A DNA stretch of 33,435 bases from Ophioceras dolichostomum (taxonomy: Eukaryota; Ascomycota; Sordariomycetes; Magnaporthales; Ophioceraceae). Of this stretch, positions 19,297 through 30,851 are shown one piece after another. The stretch lies in NCBI GenBank assembly GCA_003049485.1, contig PYST01000387.1:1-33435 (forward strand), in the 5' to 3' direction. How positions within the stretch are numbered: position 1 is the stretch's first letter; each line of letters starts with the position of its first letter. A model generated the notes under the pieces. That model searched no databases. It saw only the letters and a program-made list of their open reading frames with translations, and was not told the origin of the DNA. The position numbers and the translations under genes were made by a program.

Positions 19297-20474
19297 TCAC
19301 AGATTCGCAGCGCCTTTGAGTCTCACCAAGCCCTCCTGCCAGCAACTAACCAGCAGTCGGCCAGTCTCTTTGCTCCAAAGCCTCTGCTCGACCAGCACCC
19401 TCCCACCAGCGGCCCACGTCGCCTTCCGCTCACAGATCATCCACTCATCCGCCCTGACGTCACTCCCATTCTGACCGCTAGGCGGCGACGACGACGACAC
19501 GCCGGCATCATGAAACAGCACAGAGTGGTTCACACTCGCCTGCAACGCTACGTTGCTGCTCCACCGCCCGACCTTCCCCGGCGACGAAAGGTTCACAGTT
19601 GCAATAAGCCACTCATCCGTCAAGAACGCCAGCGCAGCCAGGTGCACGTCGCGGCCCGCCCCCTCCGACAGACGCGGCGAGCGCACGTAGCTGTGCAGCC
19701 TGAACTCGTGTGGCGGCCTGGTGATCGCGGACGCCGTCCAGGGCAGGTGTCGCCAGTCGAACGGGTCGAGCGCCGCCGTCGCCGGCGCCGACGCCGCCGA
19801 TTTTGATGCGACGACATCCTCCTTCGCCCAAGGCTTGCGCTCGTACCCGACCTCGCGTAGCAGATCGTGCTTGCTCGATTCCGGGATGTCCTCCGGCTGC
19901 GGCGCAGGCGTGTTCGGCCCTCCTCCTCCTCCTCCCAGGTCGAGAGGTGGTGGGGGAACGGCGTGGCGGAGCTCGGTAGTCGTGGAAGTCGTCGTCCCCC
20001 CGCGCTTCTGCAGGCCGATGGTCGCGATGAAGATGCTCCGCCCGCCCTGCTCGGCGCGGACGACGCGCGTGGCGAAGGTGCGGCCATCGGCGATGCGGTC
20101 TACCCTGTACAGGATGCGCGGCTCGCGGCGGCCCGGCTTCAGGAAGACGGACTGCAGCGAGTGCACGTCGAAGTCCGGGGGCGACGTTGCCTGGGCGGCG
20201 CGGACGCAGTGCGCGATCACGAATCCGCCGAAGATGCCGCGGGTGCCTTCGCCGGGGGTCCAGGGGAGGCTGAATGGATGGATGGTAAGCGAGTGAGTGA
20301 GTGAATGAGTGAGTGGGTGGGCACCTAGATGAGTGTGCGAAATTAAAGCTCTCGCCAGTTTTATTCCCGTCATACCGGAAGCACTTACTGCTCATTCGTG
20401 TAGACGTCCGCGCCAACATCGGGCGAGGGGGCGATGGCGATGAGGTTCTCCACAGGTGCCTTCTCAGCCATCAT
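19297..20474 (-). CDS. Acyl-CoA thioesterase II (TesB-like), 352 aa
   Basis: Two exons on the minus strand, 20474-20389 and 20269-19297, with a 119-nt intron (GTAAGT...TTCAG); the joined frame reads VYTNEHLPWTPGEGTRGIFGGFVIA. The enzyme class hydrolyses acyl-CoA to fatty acid and CoA, usually in peroxisomes. Both hotdog halves are visible: the first with GIFGGFVIAHCVRAAQ and RVDRIADGRTFATRVVRAEQ, the second with DEWMICERKATWAAGGRVLV and SCWQEGLVR. They are separated by a long low-complexity insert (PPPPLDLGGGGGG). Of the TesB triad Asp/Thr/Gln, Thr313 and Gln340 align, but the Asp position is Asn276 in ASVNHSVLFH. The C-terminus is ANL, not a canonical peroxisomal PTS1. Two adjacent ATGs (20474, 20471) could start; an upstream exon cannot be excluded. 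Confidence 0.87.
20274..20323. repeat. GGAT/GAGT tetranucleotide microsatellite in the thioesterase intron
   Basis: Plus-strand GGATGGATGG followed by runs of GAGT and GTGA-type units fills much of the 119-nt intron next to the acceptor at 20270. On the transcribed sense strand it is a TCAC-rich, pyrimidine-leaning tract. Length variation here would not alter coding. Confidence 0.7.
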
Positions 20475-22192
20475 GAGATTGAGACCTGAATGATAGACGA
20501 CCTGAGTCGGGTGAGAAGGGTAAGGCTTCCAACGACTTATATCTTGAAATATTCTCACATATCTCACATGGAACGATAGAACCTGAGCCGCCTTCGCCGT
20601 CAGGTTCAAAAGTTTTCCCCAATAGATAGAAGCAATGGAGCTGAATAAAATAGGGGTGCCGACGACTCGAGCGGTTGAGGTGTCGCGGGAAAAGCTCCCA
20701 GAGCCTCTTGAGTCGGCATGACATGGAGTATTTATCCCAAACCGGCCATCAATATGCTTGTAGAGGAACCTCGGCTGCTGACCGTTGGGGCTTTTGGGGC
20801 CTGCAATCCCACCCTAACCCCGGCTTAGATGCATATAAGCTGTGTCTCCATCCCAACTTCACCCCCTGACCGACAACGCCCCCCTGGTCTTGCTCGACGC
20901 CTCCAACGGGCTGCCACATACGAGGACCACGCATATAATAATCCAATTGTCCGTATATCAACCCGAATTGGTACAGGACAACACTGAGTGGTACTTACTG
21001 TCTGTACTCGTCGACGGTCGGGTGCATCGGAGATGGCGGCCGAACTGCCATCCTGCTGCAAGATTCCAGTTTGTACAACGCCCTCAGCGCCGTTAATAGT
21101 ATTGGTCGTCTATAGGAGCAAGCCACAGCTTTTGTCCACTGAATACTGACACCTGCAGGCGTCGCCCCGAAGTCCGATCCTGCAGCTAAGCAGAGTCTCA
21201 AAAGCTACGTCTAGGACGCGGTGGTGGCACTGCATGCACTCACTCAGAAGCGAACGAGAATCGCCTGATCAAACGGGACACAGTCGCACATCTAGCAATT
21301 CATAAAACGCATCACATAGATCCTGCGCTCTCTTTCTCTTTGTTCTCTTCCCGCTGGTGCACACACACGACACATACGCTGACACAGCATAGCGTGGGGG
21401 AGCACGCGGACGAAACACGACGACCGCCGACGTACGATCGGAGAGAGGAAGACAGAGATAATTACTATGTATGTCGGTTTTCGTCCGATCGGCGGGCCGT
21501 ACACCGGTTTCCTAAAATGGCCAGTCAACCTTGGTTACAATGAAATCCAGGCGTGAGAATGGGTGGGTGGTACGAGTATTAACTATTAGGGTTGTGGATC
21601 GTTGTTGTGCTTCATTGTATTACAGGTTGGACGTTTGAAGGAGACAGATTCTTGGTCTGAATCATCGGGTGGAGGATTCTTTTCAGTTTGCAAAAGAAAA
21701 AAAAACGGCAAACCATTCTAATTAGCTGCCCGTGGCAGTCGAATGTGTGAGGATTCGCTCATCAATCCTTCCTCTGGTGAGTTAAGAGCCCAAGGCTGCA
21801 GGGCAACATACGAGGTGAGAAGTGTCCTCTACTGCTTAGCTCGAGCGCACACATACTATGACGTACACACATACGGTGAGACATTTAGGTAGGTAGGCAC
21901 CTGGTAGGCACTGAGGTGAGTGTTGCATACTAGTACAGCTTGAAGGACTTGGATGTGCCACTTAATTAGCTGCCATTGAGCCTGAGAAACGGTTATTAGC
22001 ACTGGCTGGTCGGTTGTCTTGATACGGGAGGAACTTTCTCAACAGCTGGATGATGCTGAGGACAGGTTTCTTTCAGCCCATGCGAGCCCATTTATGGCTT
22101 CCACTCGCTATAACCGAACCTAGGTACATAGGAGCTCAGCTGGGTACCTTGTCGGGCGTGAAAGCCGAGACTCAGACCCAGAGTCTCTCAAG
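20475..22192. other. Intergenic region of 1.7 kb
   Basis: Upstream region of the thioesterase gene and 3' flank of the GH115 gene. No gene is recognised. TAGGTAGGTAGGCACCTGG-like sequence lies at about 21887-21905 and CCTAGGTA near 22119. A CA-rich stretch is at 21358-21375. Confidence 0.5.
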
Positions 22193-25100
22193 CTAGACCA
22201 GCAACGCCGTCTCCGGCGGCCCCAAATAGCTCTCCTTCACACCCTCCCCCTTCCCCGTCGTATCCAGCACGATCTTCTCAAGATACACCTCCGGCGAGTT
22301 GACCGCCCACCTCAGCGTGTGCCTCCCCGGAGCGACGGGCCCCTTGAGCGCCACCTTCTTCGTCCACGCCTGGTCCGCCACCTGGGACATCCACTCGGGC
22401 GGGATGTCTCCCGCGTACGGGTTGGTCACGTAGTCGCCCAGGACCCGCGTGGTGAAGTTCGCGGGTGAACCGCCGTCGAGGGTGAGCGAGAACCGCATCT
22501 TTAGGCGCGGGTCCGTGTCGAGGCACGCGTTGATGTACACGGTCGCGTCGAGGGACGGGCGGGAGGCGTTGCCGAAGAGGAAGATGTCGTACTCGACCCA
22601 CGCGGAAGTCGCTTCGGTCTCGTTCCCGTCCCCGCGTTGCGTTCGTGCGGCTGTGAAGGGGCGGAGACCTATGGAGCCGGACTCGGTGCGGGAGCCGAGG
22701 TAAGGGATGGGCTGGAAGGAGACGCCGGATGGAGAAGAGAGGGAGCGCTGGAAGTGAGGGGCTTCGATGGAGATGTGGCCCGCTGCGGTCTCGGGGAAGC
22801 CCTTGAAGCCCGAAGGTGCGGGGCGGTTGCGGACGGGGATCCGGATGAGATCCATGTACGGATACTGGTTGCGCTTGGCGGGCGGAGAGGTGATGGCCAC
22901 GTTGACCGTCTGGTCGAAGTCGGGCGGCACTTTCGTCCAGTCGACCGTGACGTTCAGGCGCTGGTCCGGCCTGCCCGCGTCGAGGATTCCCCTCGGAGGG
23001 GTGATGGTGAGCCAGCCGTACGTGATATTATCCAGGGTCCAGCTGAGCGGGACGCGGTGGTCGCCGCGCATGAACAGGTCGATCGTCCGGGACGGCGGGC
23101 CGTAGGGGTCCATGGCGGGCAGGAGGGCCGGGTAGTTGACGGTCGGCATGGAGGCGTCAACGGACTCGGACCAGCGGCCCTGCTGCATGGCGCTGAGGGA
23201 CTCCTCGGCGTAGATGCCTAGGTTGCCTAGTGAGAACTGCATGTCCTGCCGCAGCTGCACGTACGACAGGTTGGCCACCATGTCCCGGGCGGGCGGGGCC
23301 CAGGACTTGGGCTCTTGCCAGGCGACGTCGTAGACGGGCTGAGACATCATGTTGACCCACTTCCCACCCAGGAGCTCATCGTACTCCTCGATCAGATCGT
23401 AGCTCCTCTCGAAGTCGTACAGCACGCTCTTGGCGATGTCGTTGGCGGAGTTGCGCCGCTCGAGCGCGGACTGGTAGTTGCGGCCTACGCCCAAGGTCAC
23501 GGAGATGTAGATCGCCGCCGACACGACGGGGTGGTACACGAGTTGGAAGAAGGCGGGCTTGACCTCGCTCGGCAGAGTCTGGTGCACCCTGGTGGCGCGC
23601 TCGGCGAGGCCCTTCCAGCGGGCTAGGATGCGCTCGGCCTCGTGGTAGTTCAGTACCGAGAACGTGCCCGGCGTCACGAGCTCGAAGCGCCGCATCCCGG
23701 CCAGATGGCTGTGCTCCATGAGGATCTCGGCGATCTCACCGGCGTTGTCCGGGCCAAACTCTCGGGCGGCGTAGAGACGCAGGTACTTGGGGATGCTGTC
23801 GAAGCTTGCGAATGCTGAGGCGTTCCATGCAATGTCCATGGCGAAGCCGAAGGGAAGCTCCATGGGCTTGATGTCGCCGACGTTGATCACCCACATGCGG
23901 TCGGCGCCTCGGAGATAGGATTGGTACAGCTCCTTGAGGATTTTCGACTGAGGGAAGACGTATGTCAGATTGTGCCCGACTCATCAGGATTGCGGTCTAT
24001 TACATACCAGGCTGTTCGTGTTGGCCCATTTGTATGACCTTGGGAGGCCGACATATTCGAGATGGAAATAAACCTTGGATGGCTAGTATCAGTGGCTACT
24101 GCTCATCGGCGCTAGAGTTTGAAGGCGCTCTCACTTACACCTGTCCCTCCTTTCCTCTTTGTCTCGTTGCCCGTTGGCAGCCTGTACACGTTGCCCTGGT
24201 TGTCGTCGGGGAAGAGCAGAGTGACATCCTCGGGCGGATCGAGCCCTGCGTCGTAGTACGATGCCACCTCCTTGTACAAGGCCCAAACCTCTAAATTCAC
24301 AGACACAGTTAGCCAAATCTGATGTAAGTCTATAGATCGCTGGTGCGATCATCGACTTGCTAGCCGCATGGATGGCGAGTGGATGGCGAGTAGGTGGTTG
24401 TTGAGTGATGACTTGCGGTTAACAGCGTCCTCAGCCCCGTGATACTTCTTGACGATACCACGCTGGACGTTAAACACATCCTTCAGCATCTCGATGGCGT
24501 TTCGCGTATTAGCCGCCTCGTCTCCCAGCCCGCGCATCCCCACCGTGAAGTACGACTCGTTCCCGCCCGCCCTGCGCACCCCCTCGTCCATAAACCTCGT
24601 CACGTTCGCCTTGTTCCGAGACCAGTCCCAAGGGCCGACCTGGCCCTCGTCCCACTCGTTCGTGGCGCGCTGCATCGGCTCGTGGTGCGCCGTGGAGACC
24701 ACCACGCCGTAGTCGTGCGCCAGCTGCTGGTTGCCCGGGTCGTCTGTGAAGAAGATGTTGCCGGGCGGTGGAGTGAAAGACTTCCACATGGCCGGCCACA
24801 GGTAGTTCGCCTTAAGCCGCAGGAGGAGGTCGAATACGTGCGAGTAGAACTCTGTGTCGAGTGGCCAGCGGGTGGCGTTGTGTCGCTGCGCCCACCATCG
24901 GTTGAGGGCTGGCTCTTCGTCGTTGATGAACAGGCCGCGATACTTCACCGACGGCGGCCCCTGGACTGTCGTCTTGTTCAGAGCGAAGATCTGAGAGTGT
25001 CTCTTCGCCGGAACATCGGCGAACCAGTGATATCTTCATCATCATAGGTTTAGAACGCATGTGTAAAGGGTCATCGTAGACTTGTCAGTTTTCTCTCTTC

Positions 25101-25655
25101 CCAGGTGCGGTAGCGGGTTGGGACGTGATTAGTTGGGGCCTCGTACGGTGACTGTCCAGACTGCTCGGCCAGTGTGTAAATTCCGAAGATCGTCCCTCGC
25201 TTGTCGCTCCCGGCTACCACCAGCGCGTTCTCCAGACCAGGGAGCGGCTTGCGCACCACAGCCGTCTTGAACGTCTCCCACTTGCCCGTGATGTCCGACA
25301 GGTCGATGACCTTATCTGTCACAAGCCGCTGGATCAGCGACGAGTTGGCAGAGCCTGCGATGATAGCCGCCGTGAACGGCCCGATCGCCGAGACATTGGC
25401 TGCGGTGACAGGCGTCGTGGCCCGAGTCTCGCGGCCTGTAATCTGACCGAGATCTGTCGCGAGACTGCGCACGGCGATGTGCACGCCCTTGAAGTCATCT
25501 TGCGCATGGATGATGGGCGCTTCGGCGATGTTCAGTCCTGTGATTCCGGCGGTCTCAGGGGCAAAGGACACGATCTCCTCATCCAAGAGGCCGGCGCATA
25601 TGTTTGGCAAGGTAGCGGCGGCAACGGTGAAGGCAATTAGACGAAGGAGGCACAT
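22193..25655 (-). CDS. Secreted GH115 xylan alpha-1,2-glucuronidase, 1032 aa
   Basis: Five exons on the minus strand: 25655-25147, 25033-24417, 24290-24139, 24073-24008 and 23947-22193; phases agree throughout. GH115 enzymes release (4-O-methyl)glucuronic acid from xylan side chains. A signal peptide of about 21 residues (ending NICA) precedes family motifs: LPGLENALVVAGSDKRGTIFGIY, then FADVP, RGLFINDEEPALNRWW (about 202-217), LKANYLWPAMW, STAHHEP (283-289), DDNQGNVYRLP (about 400), GTGVYFHLEYVG across intron 3 (about 424-435), and GADRMWVINVGDIKPMELP. The C-terminal third is the beta-sandwich extension usual in this family. Introns 1, 3 and 4 are GT-AG (113, 65, 60 nt). Intron 2 (24416-24291) is best explained as GC-AG. 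Length agrees with fungal relatives of about 1000 residues. Confidence 0.95.
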
Positions 25656-26462
25656 TTTAAAGTCGACAACGGCAACCAGGTTGAGTCTCGGGCGCGAATG
25701 TAGAGCCCCCCTGCGTGCGACCGAAAGGAATAAACCTCCATGGTAGGTGTGCGATCTTCCCCCTTTCTAATAGTCATCTTTCCCGCGCTTCTCGCGGAGG
25801 AGAAATAGGGACCAAGAAGGGAAAATGAGGTTTACCGGCGGGGTTCGGGAGAGTGTTATAGATTGAGCGCACATAACAAAAGGAGGGTTGTGAAAGGGCA
25901 TGAAAGAAGGCGCTCATCCTCCGAGAATCGCCAAGCCGGGCTGCAAGAGCCAACTGAATGGAGGGTCGTTCGTTCGGGGATCAGTCGGTCGGTGCTCAGG
26001 CTAATTGGACCATCGATGCTAATGGTAAACGTGATTCTGACCACACGATTGGCGAATCGAGGGGTGAGCCCCAGACGAGAAAGAGACAGGACAACGTCGT
26101 GGAAGCCAAAATATTTGATACCATGTTCATTCAGAACGCGAGAAGCAGAGGAGAATGCAATAGGTGGTGTCTGGCGCCAACGGGACGGCGGATGTATGTA
26201 AATGCACCGCGGCGAACTAGAGAGGTATAAAGTATTTACAACAGTAACAGACTACAAGCCATACAAATATGGGGTTTTCCAAAGTCGGGGGATATCATAC
26301 CATCATGAGCAGAGAATTGTCCAGCCGTTCCAAAAACAAGCAACGCCGCCAGCACCCGGTGAAGATAGAGCAGAGGGAGAGAAAGAGTGACAAAGCCCTC
26401 CCTCTCCCGCAAAACAAGACGCACAAACCAAGGATCATCTTTCCTCATCGCTTCTTCGCCGA
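25656..26462. other. Intergenic region upstream of the GH115 gene
   Basis: Contains the GH115 promoter (minus-strand gene) and the 3' flank of ugo1. GGCTAA at 25999-26004 matches the core of the XlnR/XYR1 xylanase activator site, about 345 bp upstream of the GH115 start, but a hexamer match of this kind is expected by chance fairly often. No clear TATA box and no gene are seen. Confidence 0.4.
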
Positions 26463-28285
26463 TTAGAACTCTCCATCACCACCGCCACCCAGCACACCCG
26501 CAGTCCACAGACCGACCAAACCCCACCAGCTCACCTTCCATCCCCTCCACAGACCCTCCATCCCCTGGCCCTTGAGGAACACCGTCTCAGCCACCTTAGG
26601 CTTGCCCTTGCGAGCACCGTTCTTAGCCTTGCTCGCCGTCGCAACCGGTGGTGGTGCGGTCCTCGACCCTTCCTGCCACACGATGTGGCGCATCGTTCCA
26701 AACAATCCATCGTACCTCCCTATCGGCACAATCGTCTGCAGCTGGCCACCAGCCGCCGCTGCGGCGGCGCTGCTGATAGCTCCCGCAGGAGGGGTCTCGA
26801 GGGCACGCAGATAGGGCTGGGTGATCAGGACAGCGGCCTGGCCTCGGCGCAGGACCGTTTCAATCGGCAGCTTGACGAAGAGCGCCACGGTGGACGAGCA
26901 GAACTTGGCGAGGCTGAAGGATGTGGAGGAGAGCTCGCGGTCTATGCCGAAGCGGCTTCGCAGCAATACGGGGGTCGATAGTGTGAGGACGGGGTGGATG
27001 AGTGAGTGCAGAATCGTGGGCAGCATCAGTGTTGGCGGGCATACGTAAGAGGGGAGGGTGCGGAGCATCGCGATGGAGCGCCGTGGTTGGCGCGAGACGG
27101 ATGTGAGGATGAGCCTAGCCGAAGAACAGTGAGGTCAGCGAGAAGTACAACCGGATACACCAAGCGAGCGATACACGCGAATCCAACACCAGTGCGGGTG
27201 GTAGCCGAAAGGGGCTTGTCCATACCTTGTCCTGACCAAGTCTAAAGGCGCGAGAATCAGCCCAGTGGTGACAGCCGCGCCTGCAGCAATAATGAATGAC
27301 GCCCAGGGGTAAGGCGACGCGATGCCGATGAGGCGCTCGATATCGTCCTTAGACCCCAAGTCGGGGACGTTGAACAGGGCGCTGAGCAAGCTACGCGACC
27401 AGTTCTCTAGCATCGACTGCAGCACCGTGTACAGGAAGCTCGCATTGGACGCCTTCCACACGCCCCAGGACCCTTCCTTCTGCCACAGCTGCGAGATGAC
27501 CTCGAGGATCGAGTCTGGCTTCAGGATGGACAGCTGGCTGACACCCGATGATGTCGTCGGCGGTAAGGGGTTTCTAGGGCCGGGCCCGCGTGGCGACTGC
27601 AGGGTGAGTGTTTCCCCCCTGCTGCTGTTCTGCCTGTGTGATCGGGGATGCGAAGGGGTTGGCGTGCTTGGCACGTTCGAGCTGAAGTAGGAAGGCTCGT
27701 CGTCGGAGTCAGAATCGGCAAGCTACAGGGACGGTGTTAGTAGTGGAAGAGGTGGGATAGGTCCGCGCCCGGACACGCTGCACGATAGAGCGCGCGAGGA
27801 TAGGTATTCATCCTATTAGGAGAGAAAAAACTACTAACCTCGTCGTAGGCGCTAGCGGGCCTCCTGAGCCTTGGATCATCCAAAGGCGACACAGGAACGG
27901 CCGCCCCACCGTCCTGATTCCTGACCTGCAAGATCGTCCTGGCCACATCGAAGGGCTGAGCCATAAGGACGGACATGTACTTCCATAGCGACTCGTCGAT
28001 CAAGTCCTTGATGGACTGGATGACGGACGGCGAGGGCTCTGAGATGTACTCCTTGTAATCGATGTCTGAGAAGAGATCGCGCGCCTTCGACGCGTATCTT
28101 CCTCCCACCGCCGCTGCCGCCGCCGTGGCCTGCCCCGATGCCGTCGCATTGCCGCCGCGCGACGAGAATGGGTTCGGGCCTGGCGCGGTGCCTGGCGACG
28201 CCTGTGGCTCGCCGATGGACGGCGGGATGTAGTACGGCCTGAGCGGGTTGACGCCTTCTCTGTGATGACTGCTACTGCTCGCCAT
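26463..28285 (-). CDS. ugo1: Mitochondrial fusion protein Ugo1 (divergent carrier family), 531 aa
   Basis: Three exons on the minus strand, 28285-27839, 27722-27226 and 27114-26463, introns 116 and 111 nt, phases consistent. Ugo1 is an outer-mitochondrial-membrane member of the carrier family that works with Fzo1 and Mgm1 in membrane fusion. The N-terminus REGVNPLRPYYIPPSIG and LFSDIDYKEYISEPSPSV are Ugo1-like. Degenerate carrier motifs follow: AQPFDVARTILQVR (about 109-122), PLDLVRTR (about 308-315, split by intron 2) and KLPIETVLRRGQ in exon 3. A Ser/Pro-rich acidic segment (DSDSDDEPSYFSS) begins exon 2. The C-terminus has GLWRGWKVSWWGLVGLW, the final transmembrane region. The gene is divergent from yah1 with 670 bp between starts. 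Confidence 0.9.
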
Positions 28286-28955
28286 TGTGCCGTTGGCGAA
28301 GGCGCATCGTCTGGTTGTGGTGGTGTGTTGTGGCGCCGGCGTGTCGGGTTGAGTCGTGAGGAGGGGGGAGTTGTTGATAATTGCTAGCGTAACAGGAGGA
28401 GGTCGCTTGTCGCGTTGTCATGCAAACAATCTGATGCATGATGTGATGAAATGAAAAAAAGCAGGCCGGCGAGCCCCGGTCCCAGTCGGAGATAAGCGAT
28501 AACCTCTCCCGGGTGATGGGAGAACCAGGTACACGATAACCGATAAGACCCAGCTTTCCGTTTGAGGTCCCACAAAGCCCCATATTTTTCTTTTTTCTTT
28601 TTTCTTTTTCGACGACAGGATGGAAATGTGAGATGCCCATTGGCTCGCGCGAATCGGAGCTTCAATGGATCCTTGCCCCGGCTGCGAGAAGAATCACCGA
28701 AGCTGCCAACGGACGGCCGAGGGTCCTGCAAAGGCACGAATGTGAATTTTGATCACGTCGTGTTGCCCAATTGCAGTATGCGCGCTGCTTGAGCCGAGTT
28801 CTCTGCGTCTATTGCACACTCGCTGCACTATAAGATCCGGCTTGCCAGGCTTCCTTCTTCCCCTCTGTGACGAGAGCTTCCCTCCCATAGCTCCCGTCCG
28901 GTCCGGATTTTCTCCTATTTTTTGCCTTTTTTTGTTACGTCCCGCGCCGTACATC
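28286..28955. promoter_or_regulatory. Shared divergent promoter region of ugo1 and yah1
   Basis: 670 bp between two divergent mitochondrial genes. A TATAAG sequence at 28829-28834 lies about 125 bp upstream of the yah1 ATG and may be its core promoter. A TTTTTC-rich block is at 28585-28608. No other gene is seen on either strand. Confidence 0.4.
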
Positions 28956-29732
28956 ATGTCGGCCCCGAAAGTCATAGCGCAATGCCTGCGAAGCTCCCGT
29001 GCTCTCACAAGGAGGCATATCGGTCTATGTAGTCCGCTTATTTCCCGATCGAGCCTATTGTCGACACAGACATTAGAGTACAGCAACCGACCTTGGTCGC
29101 GAATACGTCAACGAGCCGAGACTTCACGATTTTTCTCCACTACTCCAGCGCGTCGCCACGGCCATGTCACCCCGCCAAAGCCCGGAGAAGAGTATGTCGG
29201 AAACTATGTCTTCTGTGTTGTTGTACCACCCCAACCTCTTGCCGTCGAATGCTTAGCTAAGGCGAACCAATCCTCAGGCTCTGGGTCACATTTATAGACA
29301 AGGATGGCAAGGAGACCAAAATCGCCGTGTCGAAAGGGGATAACCTTCTCGACATAGCTCAAGCCAATGACTTGGAGATGGAAGGTAATACAGAAGCTTT
29401 ACACCGTCAGCCAGACACACAGGCTGGCAGCTCCTCGTTGTGGCACGCAAACCTGACATCGCTTTCTTCCGACCCCCAACCTAGGAGCCTGCGGCGGATC
29501 TTGCGCCTGCTCGACCTGCCACGTCATCGTAACGGATGAAGAATACTTCGACAAGATCCCAGAAGCTGACGACGACGAGAACGACATGCTCGACCTCGCC
29601 TTCGGCCTCACCGAGACAAGCCGGCTGGGCTGCCAAGTGGTCATGACCAAGGAGTTGGACGGCCTGACCGTGAGGTTGCCGTCCATGACGAGGAACTTGC
29701 AGGCTAGCGACTTTACGAGTAAGGGCAGCTAG
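28956..29732 (+). CDS. yah1: Mitochondrial adrenodoxin-type 2Fe-2S ferredoxin (Yah1), 196 aa
   Basis: Three exons, 28956-29191, 29278-29384 and 29485-29732, introns 86 and 100 nt (GTATGT...CAG, GTAATA...TAG). Yah1 supplies electrons for mitochondrial Fe-S cluster, heme A and ubiquinone synthesis. The Arg/Ser-rich N-terminus ending near RFFSTTPARR is a typical mitochondrial presequence. LWVTFIDKDGKETKIAVSKG and LLDIAQANDLEMEGAC form the ferredoxin fold. Cluster ligands are Cys117, Cys123 and Cys126 (CGGSCACSTC) and Cys164 (RLGCQVV); Cys121 is an additional Cys in the loop, common in fungal homologues. The acidic EEYFDKIPEADDDENDML helix is the partner-binding surface. The C-terminus RNLQASDFTSKGS is taken to stop at 29730-29732; a GTAAGG donor-like site at 29719 leaves a small chance of another exon. 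Confidence 0.95.
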
Positions 29733-30851
29733 CGATTGAAGAAGGAACCAGGGAGTTGTAGCCGTACTCCTCCCGATGCGACTTCAAGTCCGATCCGTCA
29801 TCGCCGGCCGGCCCTTCCCGGCTGGCCCGGTCCACCTCGGGGATAACAGCAGCGACGGGCCGAGTTCACGGGCGACCCATACCGAGAAGCACTGTTCGAC
29901 TATACTGATACCAAAGCTCGTGCTCCCGTGGGAGGCAAAGAAAAGAGAAGAAGACGAATATGTCTCGTAGAGGAAATTGGGTGGGGTGGTCGGAGCAAAT
30001 AGTTGGAAACTCCCCTCTTTGGGTGTGTAAATGTAGCATTTTAACGGGCATCATGGCTGGCTGGGGGACCTCGGGCGCATATCACTTATCTTTGCCATTG
30101 TTTTTTCGCCCGATACATGTAGGATTCGGGGACATGTTTGTACATAGTTCCCCCGTGTATTCTGGATAGGCTGTCCCAATCTAGGCGGGACTCAAGGCGA
30201 ACCTCTTCGCCCTCAACTGTAATGTATGTCGCGATACCTTGCGAGAAGTTTGTCATTTGGGGGATTGGGGGCGTTTGATGCGAGTGTGATTGATGCCTTC
30301 GTTAACGATGGATTCTGTTGGCTTGCTTCAGGCACAGACTGACTCAAGTGCAGTGCTGTATCGACGGGAGGACCTAGAAGAGTCGGCACCTGAGGTGGAA
30401 GGAAGTGAACACTCTGATCACCTTAGTGATGAGAGGAAGGAAAGAAGATTGCGTTGCCTTGCGAGTTTCTCGGCCATGGCCATAACAGTCACTGCTCTTC
30501 AGTCCGGTCGTGACTGCCTCACGGCACTGGTGAAACACATGACAGGTGGTAGGCCTCACATACCAATTCCGACCAGTAGCTTCCAACAAACACCAGAAGG
30601 ATAATGGTTGAGTTGGTAATCCCTTCTGCAACAAGCTGATCCGGGAGGAGGTCGGGTTGCACCAGAAGTTGCCGATTCGAGCCACCATTGTTTTTTGCTT
30701 TTCGGATTTTTTTGAAACTTTTTTTTTCCCAACTCCTGCTCCCGGTTCATCTTTTATACAATGTTTGAATTCATTTTTGAGTGCCAACATGAGATGAAAT
30801 TGACTGCCCTATCCTATCAGAAGCTCCTCACCGAAAGAACCCTCGTCGCGG
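29733..30851. other. Intergenic region between yah1 and rrp15
   Basis: The two flanking genes are convergent, so this 1.1-kb stretch contains both 3' ends. Frames at 30290-30604 (+) and 30374-30790 (-) show no family pattern. Runs of T near 30705-30728 could contribute to transcript ends. Confidence 0.5.

Noticed and set aside
19613..20419. Second long minus-strand frame beginning upstream of the thioesterase intron
   Set aside because: It reads the thioesterase exon in a wrong frame (Arg/Pro/Ala-rich); the spliced TesB frame explains the locus.
30290..30604. 104-codon plus-strand frame between yah1 and rrp15
   Set aside because: No motif or conservation visible; probably 3'-flank sequence.
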